NCBI GenBank assembly: GCA_017460665.1
Contig: JAFUAO010000041.1
Location: 1-64,000 of the forward strand
Direction: 5' to 3'
DNA from: Ruminococcus sp.
GTDB taxonomy: Bacteria > Bacillota > Clostridia > Oscillospirales > Ruminococcaceae
DNA length: 64,000 bases
Shown here: piece after piece, positions 16,458-26,700 of the stretch
How the letters are laid out: each line of letters starts with the position of its first letter
How positions within the stretch are numbered: the first letter of the stretch is position 1
Notes under the pieces: model-generated
What the model was told of the DNA's origin: nothing
Seen by the model: the letters and a program-made list of their open reading frames with translations, nothing else
Database searches by the model: none
Program-made: the position numbers and the translations under genes

Positions 16458-17773
16458 TTCCGGACCTCCTTTATATAGCTGAGCAGAGCCTCCCGTTGGT
16501 TGGGGAGCTCGCCGTCGATCACCCTGTCCAAGAGCAGGCTCAGGGCCTGTCCCACTTCTCTTCCGGAGAGCCCGGCGGCGTTCAGGTCGCTGCCGTTGAC
16601 CGCAAGGCCCTTCAGGTCGATGCAGGCCCGGTCGGCGATGAGCTGCCTAGCAGTCTCTCCCAGCTTATCAAAGTAGGCGTTCTCGGCCATGACGAACTGA
16701 TTTTTTGCGGAATTATCGGCCTTTTTGACCTCCATTAGGAGCAGGAGCTCTTCAAGGCCCAGCTCTGCCAGAAGGCGCTTTAGCCGAGGCAGATCACGGA
16801 TCTTGTCGCTGTGATGAGCGATCAGCCGGCAGGTCCGCCCGATCGTGGCGCTGTCGAAGCCGAAGCGCCCCATGATCTGTCTTGCCATGTCAGCACTGAG
16901 GGGAGCGTGGCCCTTGAAATGGCCTTCTCCGGCGTTGTCGAGGGTGAACATGGGCGGCTTTCCGATGTCGTGGAGGAGCATAATGCGCCGCAGGAGCAGG
17001 TCCTTGGGCGCCGCCGCCACAGCCCGGACGATGTGCTCGTAGACGGTGTAGCGGTGGTAGCGACTGTGCTGGTCGAAGTCGAAGCAAGGGCGGAGCTCCG
17101 GGATCACCTGAGCCATGACCTCACGGCAGCCCAGCATGACCGAGACCAGGTTTTTCCCTAAGAGCAGCCTGTCAAGCTCCTCACGAAGGCGTTCCCGGGA
17201 CACAAGTGAGAGCCTGCTGCTGAGCTCCATGAGGGCGGAGCGTGTCTCCTCCTCTATGGTGAAGCCGAGCTGAGAGGCGAAGCGGACGGCCCTCATCATG
17301 CGGAGAGCGTCCTCGGTGAAGCGCCGCCGTGGATCCCCCACGCAGCGTATGATCCCCTTTTCGATGTCGGAGGCTCCTCCGAAGGGATCGGTGATGTTCC
17401 CCCGAAGGTCCATAGCCACGGCGTTCATGGTGAAGTCCCGGCGGGCAAGGTCCTCCTCAAGGCTGTCGGTAAAGACCACCGAGTCAGGCCGCCGGGAGTC
17501 GGAATAGCAGCCGTCGATGCGGAAGGTGGTGATCTCGGCCTTGATGCCCTCCACAGTCACGGTAACGGTGCCGTGGGAGATCCCGGTGGGCTCCGGAGAC
17601 AGGTCGGACAGGACCTCCATGACACGCTCCGGCCTTGCGCTGGTAGTTATGTCAAGGTCGTGGACCGGCTCTCCAAGGAGGCCGTCACGGACGGATCCTC
17701 CCACAAGATAGGCCCTCTCGCCGGCCTCCTCCAGCCGCCTCAGGACCGATCTGCAAGGCTCGCCAATGATCAT
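16454..17773 (-). CDS. cca: CCA tRNA nucleotidyltransferase / poly(A) polymerase family protein with HD domain
   Basis: The 439-residue protein starts at the ATG at 17771-17773 (MIIGEPCRSVLRRLEEAG) with GGGAGGG upstream; the frame extends further but without a ribosome site. The class II nucleotidyltransferase head shows LVGGSVRDGLLG and HDLDITTSA with the catalytic DxD, followed by RRDFTMNAVAMD and RFTEDALRMMRAVRFASQLG, which bind tRNA and nucleotide. A C-terminal HD-type domain (LLHDIGKPPMF ... HAPLSADMARQIM) is present. It adds or repairs the CCA end of tRNAs. It overlaps pflA by four bases. Confidence 0.93.
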   Translation of the reverse strand: MIIGEPCRSVLRRLEEAGERAYLVGGSVRDGLLGEPVHDLDITTSARPERVMEVLSDLSPEPTGISHGTVTVTVEGIKAEITTFRIDGCYSDSRRPDSVVFTDSLEEDLARRDFTMNAVAMDLRGNITDPFGGASDIEKGIIRCVGDPRRRFTEDALRMMRAVRFASQLGFTIEEETRSALMELSSRLSLVSRERLREELDRLLLGKNLVSVMLGCREVMAQVIPELRPCFDFDQHSRYHRYTVYEHIVRAVAAAPKDLLLRRIMLLHDIGKPPMFTLDNAGEGHFKGHAPLSADMARQIMGRFGFDSATIGRTCRLIAHHSDKIRDLPRLKRLLAELGLEELLLLMEVKKADNSAKNQFVMAENAYFDKLGETARQLIADRACIDLKGLAVNGSDLNAAGLSGREVGQALSLLLDRVIDGELPNQREALLSYIKEVRK

Positions 17774-17806
17774 TTTCCACCCTCCCTTCATGTGTATCTT
17801 ACTAAC

Positions 17807-17835
17807 ATTATACACTGAATGAGCCGGGATTTCAA
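17807..17835 (-). promoter_or_regulatory. Promoter of cca-pflA
   Basis: On the minus strand, TTGAAA (17830-17835), 17 bases, TATAAT (17807-17812). Confidence 0.8.
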
Positions 17836-17894
17836 TGCCAAAACTATGAACGGACCTTAGTTTGGATATTTTATTGAAAAATTGCCGCTTTAAC

Positions 17895-17923
17895 TTGACA
17901 AAACGGGCTGAACGTGGTATAAT
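17895..17923 (+). promoter_or_regulatory. Consensus promoter of a short transcript upstream of the V-ATPase operon
   Basis: TTGACA (17895-17900), 17 bases, TATAAT (17918-17923). It is followed within about 60 bases by a terminator-like hairpin rather than by a gene. Confidence 0.8.
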
Positions 17924-17929
17924 GGCTCT

Positions 17930-17982
17930 ATCAGGATAAGATCCTGAGGTGGGAGCTGTCTGTAGGGATGGCTCTTTTCTGT
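17930..17982 (+). ncRNA. Candidate small RNA or terminated leader
   Basis: Downstream of a perfect promoter, the sequence folds as a 7-bp hairpin (TCAGGAT, AAG, ATCCTGA at 17931-17947). A second 8-bp stem follows (GAGCTGTC 17953-17960 with GATGGCTC 17967-17974), ending in TTTTCTGTTTT. That gives a compact transcript of about 50-60 nt with its own terminator. A separate consensus promoter then drives the V-ATPase genes. It may be an independent sRNA or an attenuated leader; I recognise no known family. Confidence 0.55.
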
Positions 17983-18030
17983 TTTGTGGCAAAATAAATG
18001 AACTTTGGTCAGTTTTTTATCAAAAAGCTA

Positions 18031-18059
18031 TTGACACTCAGTGGAAACTGTGGTATAAT
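18031..18059 (+). promoter_or_regulatory. Promoter of the V-type ATPase operon
   Basis: TTGACA (18031-18036), 17 bases, TATAAT (18054-18059), a perfect consensus. It lies 43 bases upstream of the first start codon. Confidence 0.88.
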
Positions 18060-18102
18060 AGCTGCAAGACTGACCAATGGTCATTTTGCAAAGGAGGTTA
18101 CT

Positions 18103-18417
18103 ATGGCATCTGATACAGTTAAAAGGATCCTTGAGGCTGAGGCAAGCTCCGAGAAGCGCAATTCCGAGGCTCGCCGGCAGGGGGAGGAGATCGTCAGCGA
18201 GGCCCAGAGGCAGGCTGCCATCGCTGTTCAGAAGCGCCTTTCCGACGCCAATGCCGAGGCGGCAGGGCTGAGGGAGGAAAGCAAAAAAAAGGCTGCGGAG
18301 CATACCGCTGATGCCGAAAGGGAGTGTCAGAAGACCCTTGATGACATCCGCAAAAGGGCAAAGGACAATTCCGAAAAAGCGGTCCAGGCCGTTATCGACG
18401 GCTTTTTTGCGCAGTAA
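18103..18417 (+). CDS. ntpF: V-type ATP synthase peripheral-stalk subunit (NtpF/AhaH type)
   Basis: The 104-residue protein is an almost continuous charged coiled coil with Ala/Glu/Lys/Arg heptads (ILEAEASSEKRNSEARRQG), typical of the stalk subunit that pairs with subunit E to hold the catalytic head. The ATG at 18103 has AAGGAGG seven bases upstream. An in-frame extension to 17998 would start before the promoter -10 box and is rejected. It is the first gene of the operon, the position ntpF takes in Enterococcus hirae. The C-terminus ends IDGFFAQ. Confidence 0.85.
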   Translation: MASDTVKRILEAEASSEKRNSEARRQGEEIVSEAQRQAAIAVQKRLSDANAEAAGLREESKKKAAEHTADAERECQKTLDDIRKRAKDNSEKAVQAVIDGFFAQ

Positions 18418-18434
18418 GGAGAGTGATGTGAAAC

Positions 18435-20877
<2,443 letters not shown>

Positions 20878-20895
20878 CCGTAAGGAGGTTATACC

Positions 20896-21498
20896 ATGGC
20901 CGGTATAGATGAGATGATCAACATGATCGATCAGCAGCAGAAGCGCACCAGCGAGGCCATTATCTCTGCGGCCGAGAAGAAGGCTGCGGCTATCACTGCC
21001 GAGGGCAGAGAGAAGGCTGAGAAAGCTTATGCTGATCATATGAAAAAGGCTCAGGAGCAGGCTCAGCGTGAGCTGGAGAACTCCTGCTCGTCCGCCGACG
21101 CCGAGATGAAGAGAAGGATCCTTGCCTGCAAGGTGGAGTGCGTAGACCGGGTGATCGAGGACACTGTTAAGAAGCTCCACGACCTGCCGGAGAAGGAGTA
21201 TTTCGCCCTTGTTGAAAAGCTGGCAGAGCGCTCTCTCAGAGAGGGCGAGGGAGTCATCTCGCTGTGCAGACGTGACCTTGACAGGCTCCCAGAGGACTTC
21301 GCAGAGAAGCTCTCTCAGGCCGCCGCCAAGAAAAACGGCACAGTAAAGCTCGACGCTGAGCCGGCCCAGATCGAGGACGGCTTCATCCTCAGCTACGGCC
21401 TGATCTCGGAGAATTGCAGCTTCCGTGCGATCACCGAGGCAGAGCGTGAGGGCGTCAGGGATACTGCGGCGAGAGTATTGTTCGGGCAGGTGAGCTGA
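20896..21498 (+). CDS. ntpE: V-type ATP synthase subunit E (peripheral stalk)
   Basis: The 200-residue protein has a long N-terminal coiled coil (ISAAEKKAAAITAEGREKAEKAY) and a C-terminal globular part (IEDGFILSYGLISENCSFRAI) that binds the top of the A3B3 head. TAAGGAGG precedes the ATG. It ends immediately before the ntpC ATG. Confidence 0.9.
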   Translation: MAGIDEMINMIDQQQKRTSEAIISAAEKKAAAITAEGREKAEKAYADHMKKAQEQAQRELENSCSSADAEMKRRILACKVECVDRVIEDTVKKLHDLPEKEYFALVEKLAERSLREGEGVISLCRRDLDRLPEDFAEKLSQAAAKKNGTVKLDAEPAQIEDGFILSYGLISENCSFRAITEAEREGVRDTAARVLFGQVS

Positions 21499-22443
21499 AT
21501 GAGTACCACAAAATACGCAAACGCAGTCGCTGCGATAAAGGCGATGGAGAACTTTCTCCTGACAAGGAACGACTTAGAGCAGCTCATCTCCGCCTCGACT
21601 GCGGAGGAGATGGAGTCCCTTATCAGCGCAAGGCGTGGCTCAGGCAGCGAGGAGCTGACCCTTGAGGGCGTCTGGGAGATGATCCGTGGGTACGCCCCGG
21701 ACAGTGATGAGCTGAAGGTGCTGCTGTATAAGAACGACTTCCACAACTTGAAGGCCGTGCTGAAGTCAATGCTCTCGGGAAGAGAGCTGCTGGCAAGCTG
21801 CATAAGGCCCACTAACTTAGATCTTGACGAGCTGGCGAAGGCCCTTTCCACCAAGGAGTTCGAGCTCCTGCCGGACTATATCGGCCCTGTGGCTGAGCAG
21901 GCCTATGAGCTGATCACACGGACGCTGGACGGACAGCTCGCTGACTCCCTCATAGACTGCGCCTGCATGAAGGCCATGCTAAGGAGCGCAGAGGAGTCCG
22001 GGAGCGAGTTCATGATCCGCTACGCAAAACTGATCACCCAGTGCGCCGACATCAAAACAGCCTATCGGTGCGGTGCGATGCAGAAGCAGCGCAGCTTCCT
22101 TGAAACGGCTGTCTGCGGAAGCCCTGAGCTGGACCGTGAGTCCCTTATCAGAGCAGCCCTAGGCGGCCCGGAGAGCGTCCTTGCCTATCTTGAGACCACC
22201 TCCTACAGCGACGCAGGAAAGCTCCTTGGAGAGTCCGCTGCGGCCTTTGAGAAGTGGTGCGACGATCAGGTCATCGAGCTGGCAGAGAGCGCACGCTTCC
22301 AGGCCTTCGGAGCAGAGCCCCTTGCGGCTTATTATCTGGCGGCAGAGGCTGAGCTCAAAAACCTGCGTATCATAAGGGTCTGCCGGGGTTCCGGCGCTGA
22401 CCGGGAAACTATCACGGAAAGGATGAGGAGGCTCTATGTCTGA
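21499..22443 (+). CDS. ntpC: V-type ATP synthase subunit C (d-type rotor cap)
   Basis: The 314-residue all-helical protein matches the V-ATPase subunit C/d family, which forms a funnel joining the central shaft to the K ring (STTKYANAVAAIKAMENFLL at the start, PLAAYYLAAEAELKNLRII near the end). The ATG abuts the ntpE stop (TGAATG) and its tail overlaps ntpG by eight bases. Confidence 0.9.
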   Translation: MSTTKYANAVAAIKAMENFLLTRNDLEQLISASTAEEMESLISARRGSGSEELTLEGVWEMIRGYAPDSDELKVLLYKNDFHNLKAVLKSMLSGRELLASCIRPTNLDLDELAKALSTKEFELLPDYIGPVAEQAYELITRTLDGQLADSLIDCACMKAMLRSAEESGSEFMIRYAKLITQCADIKTAYRCGAMQKQRSFLETAVCGSPELDRESLIRAALGGPESVLAYLETTSYSDAGKLLGESAAAFEKWCDDQVIELAESARFQAFGAEPLAAYYLAAEAELKNLRIIRVCRGSGADRETITERMRRLYV

Positions 22444-22756
22444 ACTGTACAAAACTGCCGTTATCGGCGATACAGCAAGCGTTTCCGGCTTTGCGGCACT
22501 GGGGCTCTCGGTCTTCTGCGAGACCGCTCCTGAGCGCATTGCGAAGCTCATCGACCGCCTTGCAGCAAGCGACTTTGCCGTGATCTATATCACTGAGCCT
22601 GCCGCAGCGCTGGTCAGCGACACTATAAAAAAATACCGGAGCAGCAAACTTCCGGCCATCGTCCTTATCCCCGCTGTAGAGGGCAATACAGGCGACGGCA
22701 TGAGGGCTCTGCATGAGTCCGTCGAGAAGGCTGTTGGCTCTGACATACTCAACTGA
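22436..22756 (+). CDS. ntpG: V-type ATP synthase subunit F (NtpG type)
   Basis: The 106-residue protein has the Rossmann-like F-subunit pattern: YKTAVIGDTASVSGFAALG at the N-terminus, then DFAVIYITEPAA and LPAIVLIPAVEG. It sits on the central shaft next to subunit D. It is called F in general nomenclature and NtpG in E. hirae. It overlaps ntpC by eight bases and is followed by ntpA after 14 bases. Confidence 0.9.
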   Translation: MSELYKTAVIGDTASVSGFAALGLSVFCETAPERIAKLIDRLAASDFAVIYITEPAAALVSDTIKKYRSSKLPAIVLIPAVEGNTGDGMRALHESVEKAVGSDILN

Positions 22757-22770
22757 AAGGAGCTTAGATC

Positions 22771-24540
22771 TTGAGCAGTATTGGAAATATAGTAAAGATC
22801 TCCGGACCTCTGGTAGTTGCAGAGGGCATGAGGGACGCTAATATGTTTGACGTGGTCCGTGTCAGCGACAGGCGCCTTATCGGAGAGATCATCGAGATGC
22901 ACGGCGACCGTGCATCCATACAGGTCTATGAGGAGACAGCAGGTCTGGGTACAGGCCAGTCGGTGGAGTCCACCGGCGAGCCCATGAGCGCAGAGCTGGG
23001 CCCCGGACTTATCGGCAGCATCTACGACGGTATCCAGCGTCCTCTTGACGACATCAGGAAGGTCTGCGGAAATAACCTTGCAAGAGGCGTCGAGGTGCCT
23101 TCCCTAAAAAGAGACAAGAAGTGGAGCTTCACCCCTACGGTCAAGGCCGGAGACAAGGTGGAGGAGGGGGACGTTTTCGGAACTGTCCCTGAGACCGACA
23201 TCGTCCTCCACAAGGTAATGGTCCCCAGCGGCGTCTCCGGAACGGTAAAGTCTATCAAAGAGGGCGAGTTCGCTGTTGATGAGATAGTTTGCGTCATCGA
23301 GACTGAAAAGGGCGACCGTGAGCTGACCATGGCCCAGAAGTGGCCTGTCCGCAGAGGAAGGCCTTACAAGAAGAAGCTCTCGCCCAATATGCCCCTGGTA
23401 ACAGGCCAGCGTGTGGTCGACTGCCTCTTCCCGATCGCCAAGGGAGGCGTTGCGGCTATCCCGGGGCCCTTCGGAAGCGGAAAGACCGTTACCCAGCACC
23501 AGCTGGCTAAGTGGGCCGAGGCCGACATCATCGTTTATATCGGCTGCGGCGAGCGTGGAAACGAGATGACCGACGTTCTCAACGAGTTCCCTGAGCTGAT
23601 CGACCCCAAGACCGGAAAGTCCCTTATGGAGCGCACAGTGCTGATCGCGAACACCTCGGATATGCCTGTTGCTGCCCGTGAGGCCAGCGTCTACACAGGG
23701 ATCACGATCGCCGAGTATTACCGTGATATGGGCTATTCTGTCGCTCTCATGGCCGACTCCACCTCACGCTGGGCAGAGGCTCTCCGTGAGATGAGCGGAC
23801 GTCTTGAGGAGATGCCCGGCGATGAGGGCTATCCCGCTTATCTGGGAAGCCGTCTTGCTCAGTTCTATGAGCGTGCCGGAAGGGTAGTCTCCACCGGAAA
23901 AGAGGGCCGAGAGGGAGCGCTCTCCGTTATCGGAGCAGTTTCGCCTCCCGGAGGAGACATCTCCGAGCCTGTATCTCAGGCCACCCTCCGTATCGTGAAG
24001 GTGTTCTGGGGACTGGACTCAAACCTGGCCTACCAGCGCCACTTCCCGGCAATAAACTGGCTGACCAGCTATTCCCTCTACGCCGATTCACTGGCAGAGT
24101 GGTACAACAACAACGTTTCTGCTGACTGGATGAACTGCCGAGCACGTTTCATGCAGATCCTCCATGAGGAAGCCGAGCTGAAGGAGATCGTCAAGCTGAT
24201 CGGTATGGACGCTCTCTCCGCAGACGACCGCCTGAAAATGGAGACCGCACGTTCGATCCGTGAGGACTTCCTCCACCAGCTCGCCTTCCATGAGATCGAC
24301 ACCTACACCAGCCTCAAAAAGCAGCTCTTCATGATGAAACTGATACTCGGCTTCAACGACGAGGCTGCTGACGCTATCAAAAAAGGCGCCGACATCGAGG
24401 CCGTTGCCGAGCTCCCTGTAAGAGAGAAGATCGGACGCTTCAAGTACGTTGAGGAAAAGAATACAGACGAGGAGTTCGGACAGATCCAGACCGAGATCTC
24501 ATCCGAACTGGACCTGCTGCTGAACAAGGAGGAAGACTGA
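22771..24540 (+). CDS. ntpA: V-type ATP synthase catalytic subunit A, TTG start
   Basis: This 589-residue catalytic subunit contains the P-loop [11 protein letters not shown] (near residue 230) with [13 protein letters not shown] and the long insertion before it that marks A subunits. [21 protein letters not shown] carries the catalytic-site residues, and [23 protein letters not shown] is diagnostic. The first codon is TTG, supported by AAAGGAG eight bases upstream and the family-standard start [16 protein letters not shown]. The stop overlaps the ntpB ATG (TGATG). Confidence 0.97.
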   Translation: MSSIGNIVKISGPLVVAEGMRDANMFDVVRVSDRRLIGEIIEMHGDRASIQVYEETAGLGTGQSVESTGEPMSAELGPGLIGSIYDGIQRPLDDIRKVCGNNLARGVEVPSLKRDKKWSFTPTVKAGDKVEEGDVFGTVPETDIVLHKVMVPSGVSGTVKSIKEGEFAVDEIVCVIETEKGDRELTMAQKWPVRRGRPYKKKLSPNMPLVTGQRVVDCLFPIAKGGVAAIPGPFGSGKTVTQHQLAKWAEADIIVYIGCGERGNEMTDVLNEFPELIDPKTGKSLMERTVLIANTSDMPVAAREASVYTGITIAEYYRDMGYSVALMADSTSRWAEALREMSGRLEEMPGDEGYPAYLGSRLAQFYERAGRVVSTGKEGREGALSVIGAVSPPGGDISEPVSQATLRIVKVFWGLDSNLAYQRHFPAINWLTSYSLYADSLAEWYNNNVSADWMNCRARFMQILHEEAELKEIVKLIGMDALSADDRLKMETARSIREDFLHQLAFHEIDTYTSLKKQLFMMKLILGFNDEAADAIKKGADIEAVAELPVREKIGRFKYVEEKNTDEEFGQIQTEISSELDLLLNKEED

Positions 24541-25916
24541 TGCCAAGAGAATACAGGACGATCGAGGAAGCAGCAGGACCTCTGCTGCTGGTCAAGGACG
24601 TTGAGAACGTCACCTACGGCGAGCTGGCTGAGATCAGGCTCGCAAGCGGCGAAAAGCGCCGCTGCCGTGTGCTGGAGATCGACGGCACCAACGCTCTGGT
24701 GCAGCTTTTCGAGAACGCTGCCGGCATCAACCTTAAGGACAGCGCCGTTGTCTTCTCCGGACACCAGATGGAGCTGGGCGTTTCCGAGGATATGCTGGGA
24801 AGAGTTTTCGACGGCCTTGGAAGACCTATCGACGACGGCCCGGAGATGATCCCGGAGCAGCGTCGTGACGTTAACGGCCTGCCCATGAACCCGGTGGCAA
24901 GAAAGTACCCCCAGGAGTTCATACAGACCGGTGTTTCGGCTATAGACGGGCTCAATACTCTGGTAAGAGGCCAGAAGCTGCCTATCTTCTCCGCCAGCGG
25001 ACTTCCCCATGCTCAGCTTGCGGCCCAGATCGCTCGTCAGGCTAAGGTGCTTGGGGACAACGAGCAGTTCGCCGTTGTTTTCGCCGCAATGGGCATAACC
25101 TTCGAGGAGTCGGAATACTTCGTCCAGAGCTTCAAGGAGACCGGCGCTCTTGACAGGACAGTGCTCTTCATAAACCTGGCCAACGACTCAGCTATCGAGC
25201 GTCTGGCGACTCCGAAAATGGCTCTTACGGCTGCGGAGTACCTGGCCTTTGAGAAGGGTATGCACGTTCTTGTCATACTCACCGATATAACCAACTACGC
25301 CGACGCTCTCCGTGAGGTATCGGCCGCACGAAAGGAAGTTCCCGGAAGGCGTGGCTATCCCGGATATATGTACACCGACCTTGCCTCGCTCTATGAGCGT
25401 GCAGGCCGTCAGGACGGCAAGGAGGGCTCGATCACCATGATCCCGATCCTCACCATGCCCGAGGACGACAAGACCCACCCGATCCCGGACCTTACCGGAT
25501 ACATCACTGAGGGCCAGATCATCCTCTCCCGTGAGCTCTACAGAAAGGGCGTGAACCCGCCTGTAGACGTTCTGCCGTCCTTGTCACGACTTAAGGACAA
25601 GGGCATAGGCAAGGGCAAGACCCGTGCCGACCACTCCGACACCATGAACCAGCTCTTCTCCGCATACGCAAGAGGAAAGGACGCAAAGGAGCTCATGATA
25701 GTCCTGGGAGAGGCGGCTCTTACGCCCACTGACCTGATCTACGCAAAGTTCGCAGACGAATTCGAGCGCAGGTACGTTTCTCAGGGCTTCGACAACGACC
25801 GCAGCATCGAGGAGACTCTCGCTATCGGCTGGGAGCTCCTCCGCCTGCTGCCAAGGAGCGAGCTCAGACGTATCCGTGAGGAGTACCTGACGCAGTATTA
25901 CGATACCCAGGACTGA
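24540..25916 (+). CDS. ntpB: V-type ATP synthase non-catalytic subunit B
   Basis: The 458-residue protein has the expected beta-barrel start ([23 protein letters not shown]) and replaces the Walker A with the [19 protein letters not shown] sequence typical of B subunits. [17 protein letters not shown] and [19 protein letters not shown] are conserved B-type segments. It overlaps ntpA by one base and lies 11 bases before ntpD. Confidence 0.96.
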   Translation: MPREYRTIEEAAGPLLLVKDVENVTYGELAEIRLASGEKRRCRVLEIDGTNALVQLFENAAGINLKDSAVVFSGHQMELGVSEDMLGRVFDGLGRPIDDGPEMIPEQRRDVNGLPMNPVARKYPQEFIQTGVSAIDGLNTLVRGQKLPIFSASGLPHAQLAAQIARQAKVLGDNEQFAVVFAAMGITFEESEYFVQSFKETGALDRTVLFINLANDSAIERLATPKMALTAAEYLAFEKGMHVLVILTDITNYADALREVSAARKEVPGRRGYPGYMYTDLASLYERAGRQDGKEGSITMIPILTMPEDDKTHPIPDLTGYITEGQIILSRELYRKGVNPPVDVLPSLSRLKDKGIGKGKTRADHSDTMNQLFSAYARGKDAKELMIVLGEAALTPTDLIYAKFADEFERRYVSQGFDNDRSIEETLAIGWELLRLLPRSELRRIREEYLTQYYDTQD

Positions 25917-25927
25917 GGTGAGCTCTT

Positions 25928-26578
25928 ATGGCAAGACTTAACGTCAACCCCACCAGAATGGAGCTGAGCAAGCTCAAAAAGAAGCTGGTCTCGGCACAGA
26001 GGGGACACAAGCTGCTGAAGGATAAGCGTGACGAGCTCATGAGACAGTTCATGGCCCTGATCAAGGAGAACAGACAGCTCCGCACAGAGGTGGAGGCTGC
26101 GATCTCCGAGGCAGGAAGGTACATGGCCGTTGCAGGCTCTGTCATGCAGAGCGAGGTCTTAGAGACCGCCCTTATGATGCCCAAGCAGGAGGTGGAGCTG
26201 GAGGTGGGCGAGAAGAACGTCATGAGCGTTTATATCCCCGTGTTCAGCCCGAAATTCAAGTCCGCAGACACCAGCGACATCTACTCCTACGGCACAGCCT
26301 TCACCTCCACAGACCTTGACGGCGCAGTCAGCGCCCTCAGCGAGGTGTTCCCGAAGATGATCAGGCTCGCAGAGATCGAGAAGGCTTGTCAGCTCATGGC
26401 AGACGAGATCGAAAAGACCCGCCGCCGTGTAAATGCCCTTGAGCATATAATGATCCCCGACTATCAGGAGACCATAAAATTCATCACCATGAAGCTCTCT
26501 GAGAACGAGCGCAGCACCACCACCTCCCTGATGAAGGTCAAGGACATGGTTTTGAATAAAAATCATAATTTTTCATAA
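25928..26578 (+). CDS. ntpD: V-type ATP synthase subunit D (central shaft)
   Basis: The 216-residue protein has the typical start NPTRMELSKLKKKLVSAQRG and two long helices that form the rotor shaft inside A3B3, with the conserved RRVNALEHIMIPDY near the end. GAGGTGAG precedes the ATG. It is the last gene of the operon, followed directly by a strong terminator; an NtpJ-type Na+/K+ transporter gene is not present. Confidence 0.93.
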   Translation: MARLNVNPTRMELSKLKKKLVSAQRGHKLLKDKRDELMRQFMALIKENRQLRTEVEAAISEAGRYMAVAGSVMQSEVLETALMMPKQEVELEVGEKNVMSVYIPVFSPKFKSADTSDIYSYGTAFTSTDLDGAVSALSEVFPKMIRLAEIEKACQLMADEIEKTRRRVNALEHIMIPDYQETIKFITMKLSENERSTTTSLMKVKDMVLNKNHNFS

Positions 26579-26585
26579 AAAGTTT

Positions 26586-26618
26586 GCAGACATCATTTTT
26601 CGTGATGTCTGCTTTTTT
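26586..26618 (+). terminator. Terminator of the V-type ATPase operon
   Basis: GCAGACATCA (26586-26595), loop TTTTTCG, TGATGTCTGC (26603-26612), then TTTTTT. The next promoter begins inside the T-run. Confidence 0.92.
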
Positions 26619-26619
26619 C

Positions 26620-26648
26620 TTGACTTGCATCACTGGCAGTGCTATAAT
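26620..26648 (+). promoter_or_regulatory. Promoter of the LRR-dockerin gene
   Basis: TTGACT (26620-26625), 17 bases, TATAAT (26643-26648). Confidence 0.82.
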
Positions 26649-26700
26649 TAAAACAGCGGATCGTGTGTTTTCCGCCAGAAACTATCAGGAGGTCATCATA

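Noticed and set aside
17998..18102. N-terminal extension of the first V-ATPase gene
   Set aside because: It would begin before the promoter -35 box and lacks a ribosome binding site; the ATG at 18103 has a perfect one.
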